This document shows positions 1 to 8,976 of a stretch of 64,000 bases of DNA, one piece after another. A model generated the notes under the pieces. That model was not told the DNA's origin and did not search any database. It saw only the letters and a list, made by a program, of their open reading frames with translations. The position numbers were made by a program, and so were the translations under genes. Within the stretch, counting starts at the first letter, position 1, and each line of letters begins with the position of its first letter. The DNA comes from Aureimonas sp. SA4125 (GTDB taxonomy: Bacteria > Pseudomonadota > Alphaproteobacteria > Rhizobiales > Rhizobiaceae): contig NZ_AP025032.1 of assembly GCF_019973775.1 (NCBI RefSeq), forward strand, positions 558,001-622,000. The letters run 5' to 3'.

Positions 1-359
1 AGCGGGAACCCTTCCGGATCCGCCAGCACCCGCAGGCCCGGGGCCACTCCGACGATATGGGCCCGGAGAAAGAGGTCCGTCGCGGTGAGCGAGACCGTAG
101 ATCCCTGCGCTCCGAGGAAGTCGAGAAACTCCAGCGACGTTACGCCGGACGAAACACCGATGTCGAGAGCGGACCGGATCGTGTCGGCGCGCTCCCGAAA
201 GACCGGCCCGAACGCCTTTTCGATCTCCGTGAAGCGTGACGGCCGCGTCCGCTTGAACGTGCCGTTCCGCATCTTGAGATTTTCGAAAAATGCGGCTTCC
301 GCGCCGGGGTCCCGTGCGGTGTCGTTCCGGGCGTAGAAGCGGTGGGCGGTCAGGCTCAT
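1..359 (-). CDS. SAM-dependent methyltransferase-like protein, N-terminal part (runs off the left edge)
   Basis: An open frame starts with ATG at 359 on the minus strand and continues without a stop to base 1, giving about 119 residues. At roughly residues 67-82 it carries LDIGVSSGVTSLEFLDFL, which looks like motif I (the SAM-binding glycine loop) of a class I methyltransferase, followed by an acidic beta-2 segment (TATDLFL). It lies 62 bp downstream of the GT4 glycosyltransferase on the same strand, so a role in modifying surface sugars is plausible, but the substrate cannot be read. The C-terminal part is outside the window. The methyltransferase call rests only on the motif. Confidence 0.6.
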   Translation of the reverse strand, partial: MSLTAHRFYARNDTARDPGAEAAFFENLKMRNGTFKRTRPSRFTEIEKAFGPVFRERADTIRSALDIGVSSGVTSLEFLDFLGAQGSTVSLTATDLFLRAHIVGVAPGLRVLADPEGFP

Positions 360-421
360 GACGGACCTTCTCAAAAAATCGGCCCATGCAGGGCAACGAT
401 CGGATGCGATTTGCTGATTCT

Positions 422-1606
422 CTAGACGGCAGGCCTCAGACCGAGCGATTCGAGGAGAATCGCGTTCACGGCCCGAACGTCGAAGCGCTCCATCGCCAAC
501 GTTCGCGATCGAACCGCCATCCGCGGCGCAAGCCTTTCATCGTCGAGAAAGGCCCGCATGGCGTTCGCGAGATCCGCGGCGCTCCGCGGCGCGATGCGAA
601 AGCCGTTCTCGCCGTCGATCACGGTCTCTCTGCAACCGGGCATGTCGGTTGTGATGATGGGACGGCCCGTCGCCAGAGCCTCCAGGGCGCTGCGCGGGAT
701 GCCTTCGCGATAGTAGGAGGGCAGCACGAAGACCGTTGATGCCGAAAGATACGGCCTGACGTCGGTCGTCTCTCCGAGATATTCCACGCCGGAATCCGCG
801 GTCCATTGGGCCACCTCGGCCTGCGACAAGGCGGCGGGATTGGGGTCGAATGGCCCGAGGATCTGAAAGCGCGTCTGCGGGAACTGCGGCTTAAGAAGAC
901 GCGCGGCGGCGGCGAACTCGGCAATCCCCTTTTCCCGAAGCAGCCGTGCGACGAGCAGGAAGACAAACGGCCCGGCTGGGAGGGCGGTCTGGGCGTGATG
1001 GTCGAGATCCACACCGGAACCCGGCACCGAGACGAGCGCCGTGCGCTTTCCGATTAGCGCATGTCGCCTGATTTCCGCGGCGTCGTTCTCATTGTAGACG
1101 AAGGCGGCCTCGGTGCCCGCCAGCGCCCGGCGGTAGAGCCAGATGCTCAGCCTTCGCAGAGCCGCGAGCCGGAGGCCCCGGCGCTCACCGCCAAACATGT
1201 AGCCGAAGCCCGTGAACATCGAGAACCGCCGCCCGACACCCGACAGCCGCGCGGCGAGACCGCCGTATATGATGGGTTTCATCGTGTAGGTCAGAACGAT
1301 GTCCGGCCGGATGCCGCGCATCAGCCGGTAAAGCGCCGCCAATGTGCGTATATCGGCGAGAGGGTCGGTGCCCGTGCGCGCCATCGGAATGCGGCGAAAC
1401 GTGACGCCGATCCGGTTGAGCGCCGCGATCGCTTCGCTGTCCTCGTCCGGCGCGACGGCCGTGACCTCGTGGCCCGCGGCGACCATCGCCTCGAGCAACG
1501 CGTAGCGGAAGTTGACGAGGGAGCGCGTCAGGCTCGCGACCACGACGATGCGCTGCGGACCGGCGCCGTCGAGGCGATCGGAGATCGCTGTGTCTGAAAC
1601 GGCCAT
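422..1606 (-). CDS. GT4-family glycosyltransferase
   Basis: A 394-residue GT-B glycosyltransferase. The N-terminal Rossmann domain begins RIVVVASLTRSLVNFRYALL. The C-terminal domain (from about residue 200) has the nucleotide-sugar binding part with FLLVARLLREKGIAEF and the acidic EGIPRSALEALATGRPIIT stretch typical of GT4. The resemblance is to the WbpH/PglA type that adds a sugar to a lipid-linked acceptor at the cytoplasmic face of the membrane. I chose ATG 1606 because GGAG lies nine bases upstream; a TTG at 1627 is also in frame. It diverges from the polysaccharide export gene at 1850, leaving a 243-bp shared promoter region. Donor and acceptor sugars are unknown. Confidence 0.88.
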   Translation of the reverse strand: MAVSDTAISDRLDGAGPQRIVVVASLTRSLVNFRYALLEAMVAAGHEVTAVAPDEDSEAIAALNRIGVTFRRIPMARTGTDPLADIRTLAALYRLMRGIRPDIVLTYTMKPIIYGGLAARLSGVGRRFSMFTGFGYMFGGERRGLRLAALRRLSIWLYRRALAGTEAAFVYNENDAAEIRRHALIGKRTALVSVPGSGVDLDHHAQTALPAGPFVFLLVARLLREKGIAEFAAAARLLKPQFPQTRFQILGPFDPNPAALSQAEVAQWTADSGVEYLGETTDVRPYLSASTVFVLPSYYREGIPRSALEALATGRPIITTDMPGCRETVIDGENGFRIAPRSAADLANAMRAFLDDERLAPRMAVRSRTLAMERFDVRAVNAILLESLGLRPAV

Positions 1607-1849
1607 CGCACCGCACTCCAAGGCCAAGGCGTCGGTTCACTGTGGCGCCATGCGGGGCACGCCCGGGGCACGTCTCGGCACGATCACCATGCAGCCGAAC
1701 GTACAGTGCTTCCCGCGCGCATCCAGCTACCCGAATTGCGGGGGGCGAGTCGCGGGAGGCGTAGCACGCCTCACCAAAGGGATAGCTCATTGTCGACCCG
1801 CGATCGGCGCTAGCCTCGGCGTAAGCGTATTTCCAAACAGGGACGTCCG

Positions 1850-3142
1850 ATGACGATTGCCGCAGCGCGGACAGGAACGAGGGCGATGCTCCTGGGCATC
1901 GCCGTGATGGCGGCGTTGCCGGGCATGCTCGCTTGCCGCCCCGCGCACGCGGCGCCCGCGGACGGCTACAGGCTGGCGCCCGGAGACGTGACGTCCTTCG
2001 ACTTCCTCGACGATGCGCTGCCGGCCGAGCAGCTCACGGTGTCGAGCGAGGGAGAGGTCAGCATCCCGCTGATCGGAAGCTTCGCGGTCGCCGGGTTGAC
2101 GGTGCCCGAGGCCGTCGATGCTATGCGACGCAGCTTCGTGGAGCGCCGGTTCTTCGTCGATCCCCAAATTTCACTGGCCGTCGCGAGCTTCCGGCCGATC
2201 TTCGTACTCGGCGAGGTGAGGGTTCCGGGATCATTTCCGTTTCAGCCCATGCTGACCGTGGAGCAGGCCGTCGCCCTGGCGGGCGGACAGTCGACGGGTG
2301 CCGGCGCTACCGAAGACCGGGTGGTGGCGCAGGCGCGCCTGCACGGCGAGATCGATGGCATGTCGGTGGACTTCGCGCGCGCCGCGCTCGGCGTGGCGAG
2401 GATGTCCGCTCAGTTGGACGACCGCGCCGTGATCACGACCGACGATCTGCCGGCCAACGCGCGCCCGTTCCTCGGCGACACGATGGTGGCCGCCCTGATG
2501 CCGACCGAGCAGAGGATTCTCGAGACCGAACGGGGCGCTTTCGAGACACGGCGCGATCAGTTGACGGCCGCCGTCAGCGAAGTCGACGGCGCGCTCGGCA
2601 ATCTCGGACAGCTTATCGAGAACCAGAAGGGCGCGATCCTGTCGGCTCGCGAGGATCGCGACCGCGTGAAGAAACTCTATGCCGGCGGCATCAAGACGGT
2701 GACCGATGTCCGCAACGCGGACCGCGAGCTGACCGCGCAAGAATCCCATCTCCTCGAGATCTACAACCAGATGTCCTCCACCCGGCGGGAGCTCGGCGAG
2801 CTCCAGCGTCAGCTCGTCGACACCACGGACAATCGGACGCAGACCGCGTTGACGGGGTTGCAGAAACATCAGACCGAGATCGAGCAGCTCATCGCGGCGA
2901 GGCGTTCCGCCGAAGAGCAGAGCCTCCTGCTCGGCTCTCTCTCCCTCCAGAAAGAGCAACAGGTCGCGACGACGAAGTTCGTCTACGCCATCCGGCGCAG
3001 GGTCGGCTCCACGACGATGAGCCAACCGTCCATGCTCGACGACGAGGTGGCGCCCGGCGACACGATCGTCGTGTCGATCGAACGCTCGGCCGGCAGCGGC
3101 CCCCTGACGCTCACCAGCGCCGCGACCGGACGGATGCGGTGA
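1850..3142 (+). CDS. Polysaccharide biosynthesis/export protein, ExoF/Wza-like
   Basis: 430 residues. A Sec signal peptide (residues 1-34, hydrophobic core LLGIAVMAALPGML, cleavage after AHA) is followed by a Poly_export domain (YRLAPGDVTSFDFLDD onward, about residues 40-115), then an SLBB beta-grasp domain (FVLGEVRVPGSFPFQP, about 120-200). A long charged coiled-coil stretch covers about residues 220-375, and a second SLBB-like end follows (DDEVAPGDTIVVSIE). This layout matches ExoF-type periplasmic/outer-membrane partners of rhizobial polysaccharide secretion rather than short Wza lipoproteins; no lipobox Cys is placed at the cleavage site. It overlaps the next gene by one base (TGATG), so the two are translationally coupled. 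Confidence 0.85.
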   Translation: MTIAAARTGTRAMLLGIAVMAALPGMLACRPAHAAPADGYRLAPGDVTSFDFLDDALPAEQLTVSSEGEVSIPLIGSFAVAGLTVPEAVDAMRRSFVERRFFVDPQISLAVASFRPIFVLGEVRVPGSFPFQPMLTVEQAVALAGGQSTGAGATEDRVVAQARLHGEIDGMSVDFARAALGVARMSAQLDDRAVITTDDLPANARPFLGDTMVAALMPTEQRILETERGAFETRRDQLTAAVSEVDGALGNLGQLIENQKGAILSAREDRDRVKKLYAGGIKTVTDVRNADRELTAQESHLLEIYNQMSSTRRELGELQRQLVDTTDNRTQTALTGLQKHQTEIEQLIAARRSAEEQSLLLGSLSLQKEQQVATTKFVYAIRRRVGSTTMSQPSMLDDEVAPGDTIVVSIERSAGSGPLTLTSAATGRMR

Positions 3143-3813
3143 TGAAGCAAGCCGCGGATGCCGGCAATACCTCGGCGCTGGACGGGAGGGCGAGAGCGTC
3201 GGCGTTGGTCCGGTTCGCCGGCTCGGTCGCGCTCCTCGCGACGCTGCCGATCTGGCCGCTCGTGGCGGCCATGGTCTGGGCCAGCGTCGGCCGTCCCCTT
3301 CTGTTCCGCCAGACTCGCAGCGGGCGCGGCATGAGGCCCTTCACCATCTGCAAGTTCCGCACGATGCACGACGCGCGCGACGCGGCGGGTGCGCTTCTCC
3401 CCGACGCGCTGCGCGAGACGCCCGCGATGCGGCTGCTTCGTCGCTGGAGGCTCGACGAATTGCCGCAGCTTCTCGCGATCGCGCGGGGGGAGATGAGCTT
3501 CGTCGGCCCCCGGCCGCTGCTTCCCGACACGATCCAGGGCTTCGGCGAGTTCGGCCGGCTTCGCTGCGCGGTATCGCCGGGCTTGACCGGATGGGCGCAG
3601 GTCAACGGCAACACGCGCCTCACGGACCGGCAGAAGCTCGCGCTCGATCTCTGGTACATCCACCATCGCAGCCTCTATCTGGATCTCAAGATCCTCGCCA
3701 TGACGGCCATCACGATTGTTCGTGGGGAACGGCTGGGGGAGGCGAATGTTGGCCGCGCCACGGCGGACATGGAGGCTCCCTATCCTCGCTCGGTACAAGG
3801 GGCGGGGCGATGA
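3142..3813 (+). CDS. Bacterial sugar transferase (undecaprenyl-phosphate sugar phosphotransferase), ExoY-like
   Basis: 223 residues, close to the usual length of ExoY-type initiating transferases. One N-terminal membrane segment (about residues 25-48) is followed by the cytoplasmic catalytic domain: FRQTRSGRGMRPFTICKFRTM, then the RRWRLDELPQLL segment and FVGPRPLLPD, the signature of the family. These enzymes move a hexose-1-phosphate onto undecaprenyl phosphate, the first step of repeat-unit assembly. The start overlaps the stop of the export gene by one base, and the end overlaps the PIG-L gene by four bases (ATGA), so this is one operon. Confidence 0.9.
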   Translation: MKQAADAGNTSALDGRARASALVRFAGSVALLATLPIWPLVAAMVWASVGRPLLFRQTRSGRGMRPFTICKFRTMHDARDAAGALLPDALRETPAMRLLRRWRLDELPQLLAIARGEMSFVGPRPLLPDTIQGFGEFGRLRCAVSPGLTGWAQVNGNTRLTDRQKLALDLWYIHHRSLYLDLKILAMTAITIVRGERLGEANVGRATADMEAPYPRSVQGAGR

Positions 3814-4496
3814 TCCAAGGTCTTGCTGGGTTCGGCCGCGTGCTCGTCGTCGCTCCGCATCCGGACGACGAGGTTCTGGGATGCGGCGGGACCATCGCCC
3901 GGATCGCCGCCGACGACGGCGAGGTCCACGTCGCCGTCGTCACGCGCGGTCAGCCGCCGGCCTTCAGCGAGGAGGCCGCGGCAAGGGTCCGCGCCGAGGC
4001 CGAGGCGGCCCATCGCCATCTTGGCGTCAGGCGGACGCACTGGCTCGATCAGCCGGCCGGGCGGCTTTCCGAAACGCCGCATTCGACCCTGAACTCCGCA
4101 CTTCAGGACCTTTTCGTCGCGATCCGGCCCGACACCGTATTCATCCCCTTCGTCGGGGACGTCCACCTGGATCACCAACTGATCTTCCTGTCGTCCATGG
4201 TGGCGGCCCGTCCCCACCAGGCCGAGTACCCGCCGACCATCCTCGCCTACGAAACGGTGTCGGAGACCAACTGGAACGCGCCCTACGTCACGGCCGCGTT
4301 CATCCCGCAGGTCTTCATCGACATCGAGAGGTCACTCGAGCGCAAGCTCGAGGCCATGGCGATGTTCGCATCCCAACTGCGTGCGTTACCGCACGAGCGT
4401 TCCCTCGAGACCTTGCGGGCCCTCGCGATCCTCAGGGGCGCCACCGTTCACCGACGTGCCGCGGAGGCCTTCGTCCTCGTGCGCACCGTTATCTGA
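3810..4496 (+). CDS. PIG-L family deacetylase
   Basis: 228 residues. It shows the PIG-L zinc motif early (VVAPHPDDEVLGCGG, residues about 12-26) and the second histidine motif DVHLDHQ near residue 120. The family (LmbE/GlcNAc-PI de-N-acetylase) removes N-acetyl groups from amino sugars. Set between a sugar transferase and an aminotransferase, it probably de-N-acetylates a precursor or the polysaccharide itself, but this is inferred from context. The start at 3810 overlaps the upstream stop as ATGA. No signal peptide is present, so it acts in the cytoplasm. Confidence 0.87.
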   Translation: MIQGLAGFGRVLVVAPHPDDEVLGCGGTIARIAADDGEVHVAVVTRGQPPAFSEEAAARVRAEAEAAHRHLGVRRTHWLDQPAGRLSETPHSTLNSALQDLFVAIRPDTVFIPFVGDVHLDHQLIFLSSMVAARPHQAEYPPTILAYETVSETNWNAPYVTAAFIPQVFIDIERSLERKLEAMAMFASQLRALPHERSLETLRALAILRGATVHRRAAEAFVLVRTVI

Positions 4497-4521
4497 TCAC
4501 CTGTCGGAAGGAAGAGCCCCC

Positions 4522-5895
4522 ATGAAGCGCTGGCCGATCTATGATGAGGAGCAGATCTCGGACGTCGTCGACATCCTGCGCTCCAGCCAGGTCAATGCCT
4601 GGACCGGCGACTACGTCGCCCGTTTCGAGGACGCCTATGCCAGACATCTCGGCCGGCGGCATGCCGTCGCCCTCGCCAACGGCTCCGTCGCGCTCGATCT
4701 GGCGCTTAAGGTCCTTGGGATCGGCGCCGGCGACGAGGTGATCGTGACGAGCCGCAGCTTCATCGCCTCGGCCGCCTGCGTGCCGTTCGCCGGAGCCAAG
4801 CCGGTCTTTGCCGACGTGGATCCGGTGTCCGGCAATCTTTCCGCCGAGACGATCGCAGCCCGGATCACGCCGCGAACGAAGGCGGTTATAATCGTCCATC
4901 TCGGCGGCTGGCCGTGCGACATGGAGGCTATCATGGCTCTGGCCGAAAAGGCCGACCTTAAGGTTATCGAGGACTGCGCGCAGGCGCACGGCGCCAGATA
5001 CGGCGGCAGGCCCGTCGGCTCCTTCGGGCATATCGCCGCCTTCTCGTTTTGTCAGGATAAGATAATCACGACGGGCGGCGAGGGCGGTCTCGTCGCGATG
5101 GATGACGAGGCTCTTTGGTCCACCGCCTGGAGTCTCAAGGATCACGGCAAGTCCTACGACCTTTCCCACCGGAAGGACTTTCCGCCGGGCTTTCGCTGGC
5201 TGCACGAATCTTTCGGAACCAACTGGCGGATGATGTCGATTCAGGCCGCCCTCGGTCTCAGGCAGCTCGAGCATCTGGAAGAGTGGCGCGCTCAAAGGCA
5301 GCGCAACGCCGACATCTGGACGGCGGCGCTGAAGGATCTTCCGGCGATCGCGATCCCGCGACTCACTCGCGAACATACGCATGCCTGGTATCGGTTCTAC
5401 TGCCACGTTCGACCTGAGGAACTGACAGCAGGCTGGACGCGGGACGACCTCATGCTCGCCGTCACGGCGGCGGGAGTGCCCTGTTTCTCGGGCACCTGCT
5501 CGGAGATCTATATCGAGCACGCCTTCAGTGGATCGGGGCTCGCGCCGGCGGAACGCCTGCCCGTCGCCAAACAGCTCGGCGAAACCAGCCTTGCCTTTCT
5601 CGTCGATCCGTCCTGGAGCGCGGAGGAAACCGAAGCCGCAGCGGTGACGGCGTCCACCATCATCACCAATGCCTCGCGTATGGGCGAGACGCGGCATCGC
5701 GACCTCGAAAACTCTGATTATCCCTTGCTCTTACCGATGGATGCCGGGACGTCCGGGAAGGTTCCGATGGGGTTCGCACCCGTGACGAGCGCCGAAGACG
5801 ATGGCCGGGACAGTTCGTGGACTCGGCGACAGGGGGCGCCTGCCGCCGTTTCCGGCCGCGTCGGGCCCGACGCGGATCTCGCCGCGCCCTCGTGA
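4522..5895 (+). CDS. DegT/DnrJ/EryC1/StrS-family PLP-dependent sugar aminotransferase
   Basis: 457 residues with a good ribosome site (GGAAGGAAG, 9 bases upstream). PLP-fold features are in order: NGSVALDLAL, DVDPVSGN, the IEDCAQAHGA metal/PLP motif and the catalytic lysine in SFCQDKIITTGGEGG. The family transfers an amino group from glutamate to a keto-sugar nucleotide, giving amino sugars for surface glycans. It lies 25 bp after the PIG-L gene, as last member of the export - transferase - deacetylase - aminotransferase operon. The last 60 or so residues (after about 395) are low-complexity, rich in D, G, S and R, and not typical of the family, so the true 3' end may have changed by mutation. 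Confidence 0.88.
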   Translation: MKRWPIYDEEQISDVVDILRSSQVNAWTGDYVARFEDAYARHLGRRHAVALANGSVALDLALKVLGIGAGDEVIVTSRSFIASAACVPFAGAKPVFADVDPVSGNLSAETIAARITPRTKAVIIVHLGGWPCDMEAIMALAEKADLKVIEDCAQAHGARYGGRPVGSFGHIAAFSFCQDKIITTGGEGGLVAMDDEALWSTAWSLKDHGKSYDLSHRKDFPPGFRWLHESFGTNWRMMSIQAALGLRQLEHLEEWRAQRQRNADIWTAALKDLPAIAIPRLTREHTHAWYRFYCHVRPEELTAGWTRDDLMLAVTAAGVPCFSGTCSEIYIEHAFSGSGLAPAERLPVAKQLGETSLAFLVDPSWSAEETEAAAVTASTIITNASRMGETRHRDLENSDYPLLLPMDAGTSGKVPMGFAPVTSAEDDGRDSSWTRRQGAPAAVSGRVGPDADLAAPS

Positions 5896-5902
5896 GAGAC
5901 CG

Positions 5903-5945
5903 GGCGGGCGGCAAGATGCCCGCCTCTGTCTTCCCATCTCTTTCT
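5903..5945 (+). terminator. Rho-independent terminator after the polysaccharide operon
   Basis: Arms GGCGGGC (5903-5909) and GCCCGCC (5918-5924) pair perfectly around an 8-base loop. A pyrimidine and T-rich tail follows (TCTGTCTTCCCATCTCTTTCT). It starts eight bases after the aminotransferase stop codon. Confidence 0.7.
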
Positions 5946-6492
5946 CCGCCGAACCGGGTCGGCGCTGATCTCGATGTGTTTCGCTGGAATTCCGTGTTTT
6001 GTCGGTATCGCTTTGTGGCCGGCTCCGCAGTAGAGACGCTGCGCGTCGAGCGCTCGGCCCGACGTCTGCCGCATTTGTAGGCCGTCTGGCTTGCCAATAG
6101 CGGATGAAGCTAAGTTACGATGGGCTTTCAAAGCATTAACGCTGCGGCAGATGCGCCTTCGCCAATCCGACATTCAAGCCCTGGCGGCCGGTTTATCTGT
6201 CGGATACAGCCCATCTGACATCCAGATTCTACCAAGGATTCTAAAAATTCGTATAATCTGTGAGCTTTATCACATCGGGCTCCGTCAAAACGCGTAATCA
6301 TTCTTACGAGGGATTTAGCGGGCACTTAAGAATTTAGTATGGCTCTATCGGCGCCGCTTACATTATGGATCTATAGCTCGCGCTGTATTGCGTGGCATAT
6401 TTACTAGTAAAAGTGATAATTATGATTAGGAAGGCGCAAAATCGTCAAAAAATAATCAGAATGGTTGCAAATCGTAAATCGGAGTTAATGAA
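5946..6492. other. A+T-rich intergenic region upstream of the LuxR-type regulator
   Basis: About 550 bases without a convincing gene. From about 6200 onward the sequence is clearly richer in A and T than its surroundings, with runs such as TTCTAAAAATTCGTATAAT and AAAATCGTCAAAAAATAATC. It probably holds the promoter and upstream control of the regulator at 6493. A 68-codon frame at 6091-6297 has no ribosome site or recognisable motif and is not called. Confidence 0.5.
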
Positions 6493-7308
6493 TTGAATAT
6501 ATCTTTTGGTAACTCACACTCGAAGTCGGCCCTACAGCCGTACAGTTCGATCGCGACGCACGACATATCTTCGGCTTTCTTGCCGGAGCCTTGGGCGGAA
6601 ATAAGCCGTACCCGAGTGGACGCGAGCGATCAGATCGACGTCGCGATCATCGACGATCGCCCGCTGATCAGGGACTGCTTTGGCAGGGGTCTGGAAGTCA
6701 CCGATCCGACGCTGTCGTTGCGATATTTTTCCGGCGTGGACGAACTTCGAAACGCCGATGCCCAGGAAACGGAGTGCATCGGGGTGGTTCTGATCTGTAC
6801 TTCGTGGTCCCAGTCGCAATCGGAATCCTGTTTTGTGGAGATCTCGCGTCTTAAGGCCGAGATGCCGTCCGTCAGCATCATCATGTTGTCCGACATCGAA
6901 AAGGTCGATGACATCCTTCGGCTGATCAAAATGGGCGCACGGGGCTACATACCCACTAGCGTCAGTCTCAGGGTTGCGGTCAAGGCCATCCAACTGGTTG
7001 CTGCGGGGGGTGTGTATGTTCCCGCGAGTATTCTCTTTCTGGCCGACCGCATCGCCAGGCAGACATCGGAAATCGAGAAGCAGCCGCAACCTGATAGTAT
7101 GTTTACCTTACGACAAATGTCGGTTATCGAAGCCTTGCGCCGCGGCAAGCCAAATAAAATTATCGCTTATGACCTTAATATGTGCGAGAGTACTGTGAAG
7201 GTTCATATTAGAAATATCATGAAGAAAATGAAGGCCAGAAATCGGACTGAGGTAGCCTATCTTTTGAACAACATGATGAGTGCTGAAGGCGTCTGTTTGC
7301 GCGATTGA
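6493..7308 (+). CDS. LuxR-type regulator with degenerate receiver domain
   Basis: 271 residues from a TTG start at 6493; GGAG at 6481-6484 gives 8-base spacing, and the ATG at 6488 hits a stop at once. The N-terminal half folds like a response-regulator receiver (VAIIDDRPLIRDCF keeps the acidic pair). Where the phosphorylated Asp should be there is VVLICTSW, and the conserved Lys position reads GYIPTS, so it is probably not phosphorylated. The C-terminal LuxR helix-turn-helix is clear (FTLRQMSVIEALRRGKPNKI, ESTVKVHIRNIMKKM). Codon use is much more A+T rich than in neighbouring genes, especially at the 3' end, suggesting transfer or relaxed selection. Its place beside the glycan cluster suggests, but does not show, control of polysaccharide genes. 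Confidence 0.82.
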   Translation: MNISFGNSHSKSALQPYSSIATHDISSAFLPEPWAEISRTRVDASDQIDVAIIDDRPLIRDCFGRGLEVTDPTLSLRYFSGVDELRNADAQETECIGVVLICTSWSQSQSESCFVEISRLKAEMPSVSIIMLSDIEKVDDILRLIKMGARGYIPTSVSLRVAVKAIQLVAAGGVYVPASILFLADRIARQTSEIEKQPQPDSMFTLRQMSVIEALRRGKPNKIIAYDLNMCESTVKVHIRNIMKKMKARNRTEVAYLLNNMMSAEGVCLRD

Positions 7309-7317
7309 GAGGTCGTA

Positions 7318-8100
7318 TTGCGTCTATTTCGTCGACGTAGGTTGGAGCCGTCGAAAGGTGAGAGTTGCAGTACCAGAGGCATGTCGGACATGGAAATTGC
7401 CGGTGTAAGGGGTACGGCAGGTTTGCTCGGTGAGCGGCGTATCAGCGGTGGGGAGGTTTTTGCCGGCGTGTCGGCTGAAACACTTCATGAGTTGAATCGT
7501 CGATGTCGTTGGATCGAGCTCAACGAAGGGGTCGTCCTGGTCCCAGCAGGCGATCCACTCGATCGTGTGTTTGTCGTCGTGCGCGGGGAGCTGCGCTTCT
7601 CGCTCTACACGTCCAGGGGGAGTGTCGTCTGGCTGCGGGGAGCCGATCAAGGCTCGCTCGTTAGCGAGGCCGCCTTCATCGATACGGCCGCGACTCGATA
7701 TTCGATCGAGGCCGGCAGGCCGTCCACCGTTGCTTCTATTAGTGCCTGGGCATTCATCGAGCTGATCGAGCGCGATCGCAATCTTCTTAACTGCGCCATC
7801 AGGAGCCTGGTCGCCCGGCAGGAAATGCTGGCCGATCAGATTGTCGAGCTGACCACGCTCAACGTCGAGGCGCGCATCCACAACGAACTGCTCCGGCTCG
7901 CGCGCGACAACATCGCAGAGGACGGGTCCGCGACAATATCGCCGTTTCCCACCCATGCGGACTTCGCCAGGCGGATTGGCACACACAGGGAGGCCGTGTC
8001 GCGCGAGTTAAGCCATCTCCAGCACATTGGCGCTGTAGTGCGGGGTGACAAACGCCTCACAATTCCGGACGTCACGCGTCTTGGACTTGCCCCCTTTTAG
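7318..8100 (+). CDS. Crp/Fnr-family regulator, 3' end replaced by IS sequence
   Basis: 260 residues from TTG 7318 (GAGAGG just upstream), or 239 from ATG 7381; the start is unsettled. It has a cyclic-nucleotide-type beta-roll (ELNEGVVLVPAGDPLDRVFVV) and a Crp winged helix (FARRIGTHREAVSRELSHLQ, GAVVRGDKRL). There are no Fnr cysteines. The insertion sequence that begins at 8082 supplies the final residues GLAPF and the stop codon, so only the last few native residues are missing and the DNA-binding helices are intact. The product may still work. It follows the LuxR-type gene by only nine bases, so the two may be co-transcribed. Confidence 0.78.
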   Translation: MRLFRRRRLEPSKGESCSTRGMSDMEIAGVRGTAGLLGERRISGGEVFAGVSAETLHELNRRCRWIELNEGVVLVPAGDPLDRVFVVVRGELRFSLYTSRGSVVWLRGADQGSLVSEAAFIDTAATRYSIEAGRPSTVASISAWAFIELIERDRNLLNCAIRSLVARQEMLADQIVELTTLNVEARIHNELLRLARDNIAEDGSATISPFPTHADFARRIGTHREAVSRELSHLQHIGAVVRGDKRLTIPDVTRLGLAPF

Positions 8101-8115
8101 TGGAGAGCGTTTTGA

Positions 8116-8976
8116 TTACGCGGCGGCCAGTCGTTCGAACTGGACGGGGCTGATGAAGTCGAGCGCGGAATGGCGCCGGACGGGGTTGTAGAAGCTGTCG
8201 ATGTAGCGGCCGATGGCCGCCTTCGCCTCGGTCCTGGTCTGGAAGACGGTGCGCCAGACCAGCTCGGATTTCAACGTCTTGAAGAAGGTCTCGACCATCG
8301 CATTATCATAGCAGTTGCCCTTGCCGGACATCGAGATCAGCACGTCGTACCTGCGTAGCTCGGCCTGATAGTCGATCGAGCAATATTGGCTGCCGCGGTC
8401 AGAATGATGGATCAGGCCGGTTTTCGGGCGGCGCAGGACGAGGGCCTTGCGGAGCGCCTCGAGAGCCAACTCCTTGTGTAGACGATCGCTGACGGCCCAG
8501 CCGACGACGCGCCGGGCGAACAGGTCGATGACGACGGCGAGATACAGCCAGCCCTCTCGCGTCCAAACATAGGAGATGTCGGCTCCCCACTTCTCGTCCC
8601 GGCGTTCGGTCGCGAAGTCCTGATCAAGGAGGTTCGGCGCGATCGGGAAGGCGTGCAGGCTGTCCGTCGTTCGCTTGAACCGCCGCTTCTGCCGGGCCTT
8701 GAGGCCGTTCTCGCGCATCAGGCGCGCTGTCCGACGGCGCCCGATAGCGATCCCCTCGGCCTGGAGTTCATGCCGCATGCGAGGACTCCCATAGGTGCCG
8801 TTCGACAACCGAAACGCCGAGCGGACATGCGCCAGAAGCACCATGTCGCGCTGCTGCCGGCGGCAGGCCGGTCGATCCTTCCATGCAAAATAGCCGCTCG
8901 AGCTGACGCCGAGGACCTTGCAGAGACGCTGGACGGGGAATTCTTCTTTCGCCGCATCGATGAGTTCGAACCTCAC
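8116..8976 (-). CDS. IS3-family transposase OrfB (copy 1)
   Basis: 286 residues from GTG, overlapping OrfA by four bases; in nature probably made as an OrfAB fusion by -1 frameshifting, since the OrfB frame is open back to the T6 run. It has the HTH_21 segment near residues 45-100 and the rve DDE integrase core: D in WGADISYVW, D in IHHSDRGSQY and E in AMVETFFKTLKSE. It ends with the usual RRHSALDFISPVQFE motif. All three catalytic acids are present, so the element looks functional. Confidence 0.92.
   Translation of the reverse strand: MRFELIDAAKEEFPVQRLCKVLGVSSSGYFAWKDRPACRRQQRDMVLLAHVRSAFRLSNGTYGSPRMRHELQAEGIAIGRRRTARLMRENGLKARQKRRFKRTTDSLHAFPIAPNLLDQDFATERRDEKWGADISYVWTREGWLYLAVVIDLFARRVVGWAVSDRLHKELALEALRKALVLRRPKTGLIHHSDRGSQYCSIDYQAELRRYDVLISMSGKGNCYDNAMVETFFKTLKSELVWRTVFQTRTEAKAAIGRYIDSFYNPVRRHSALDFISPVQFERLAAA

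Noticed and set aside
6091..6297. A 68-codon frame in the A+T-rich gap
   Set aside because: No ribosome site, no motif, non-standard start; more likely part of the regulator's upstream region.
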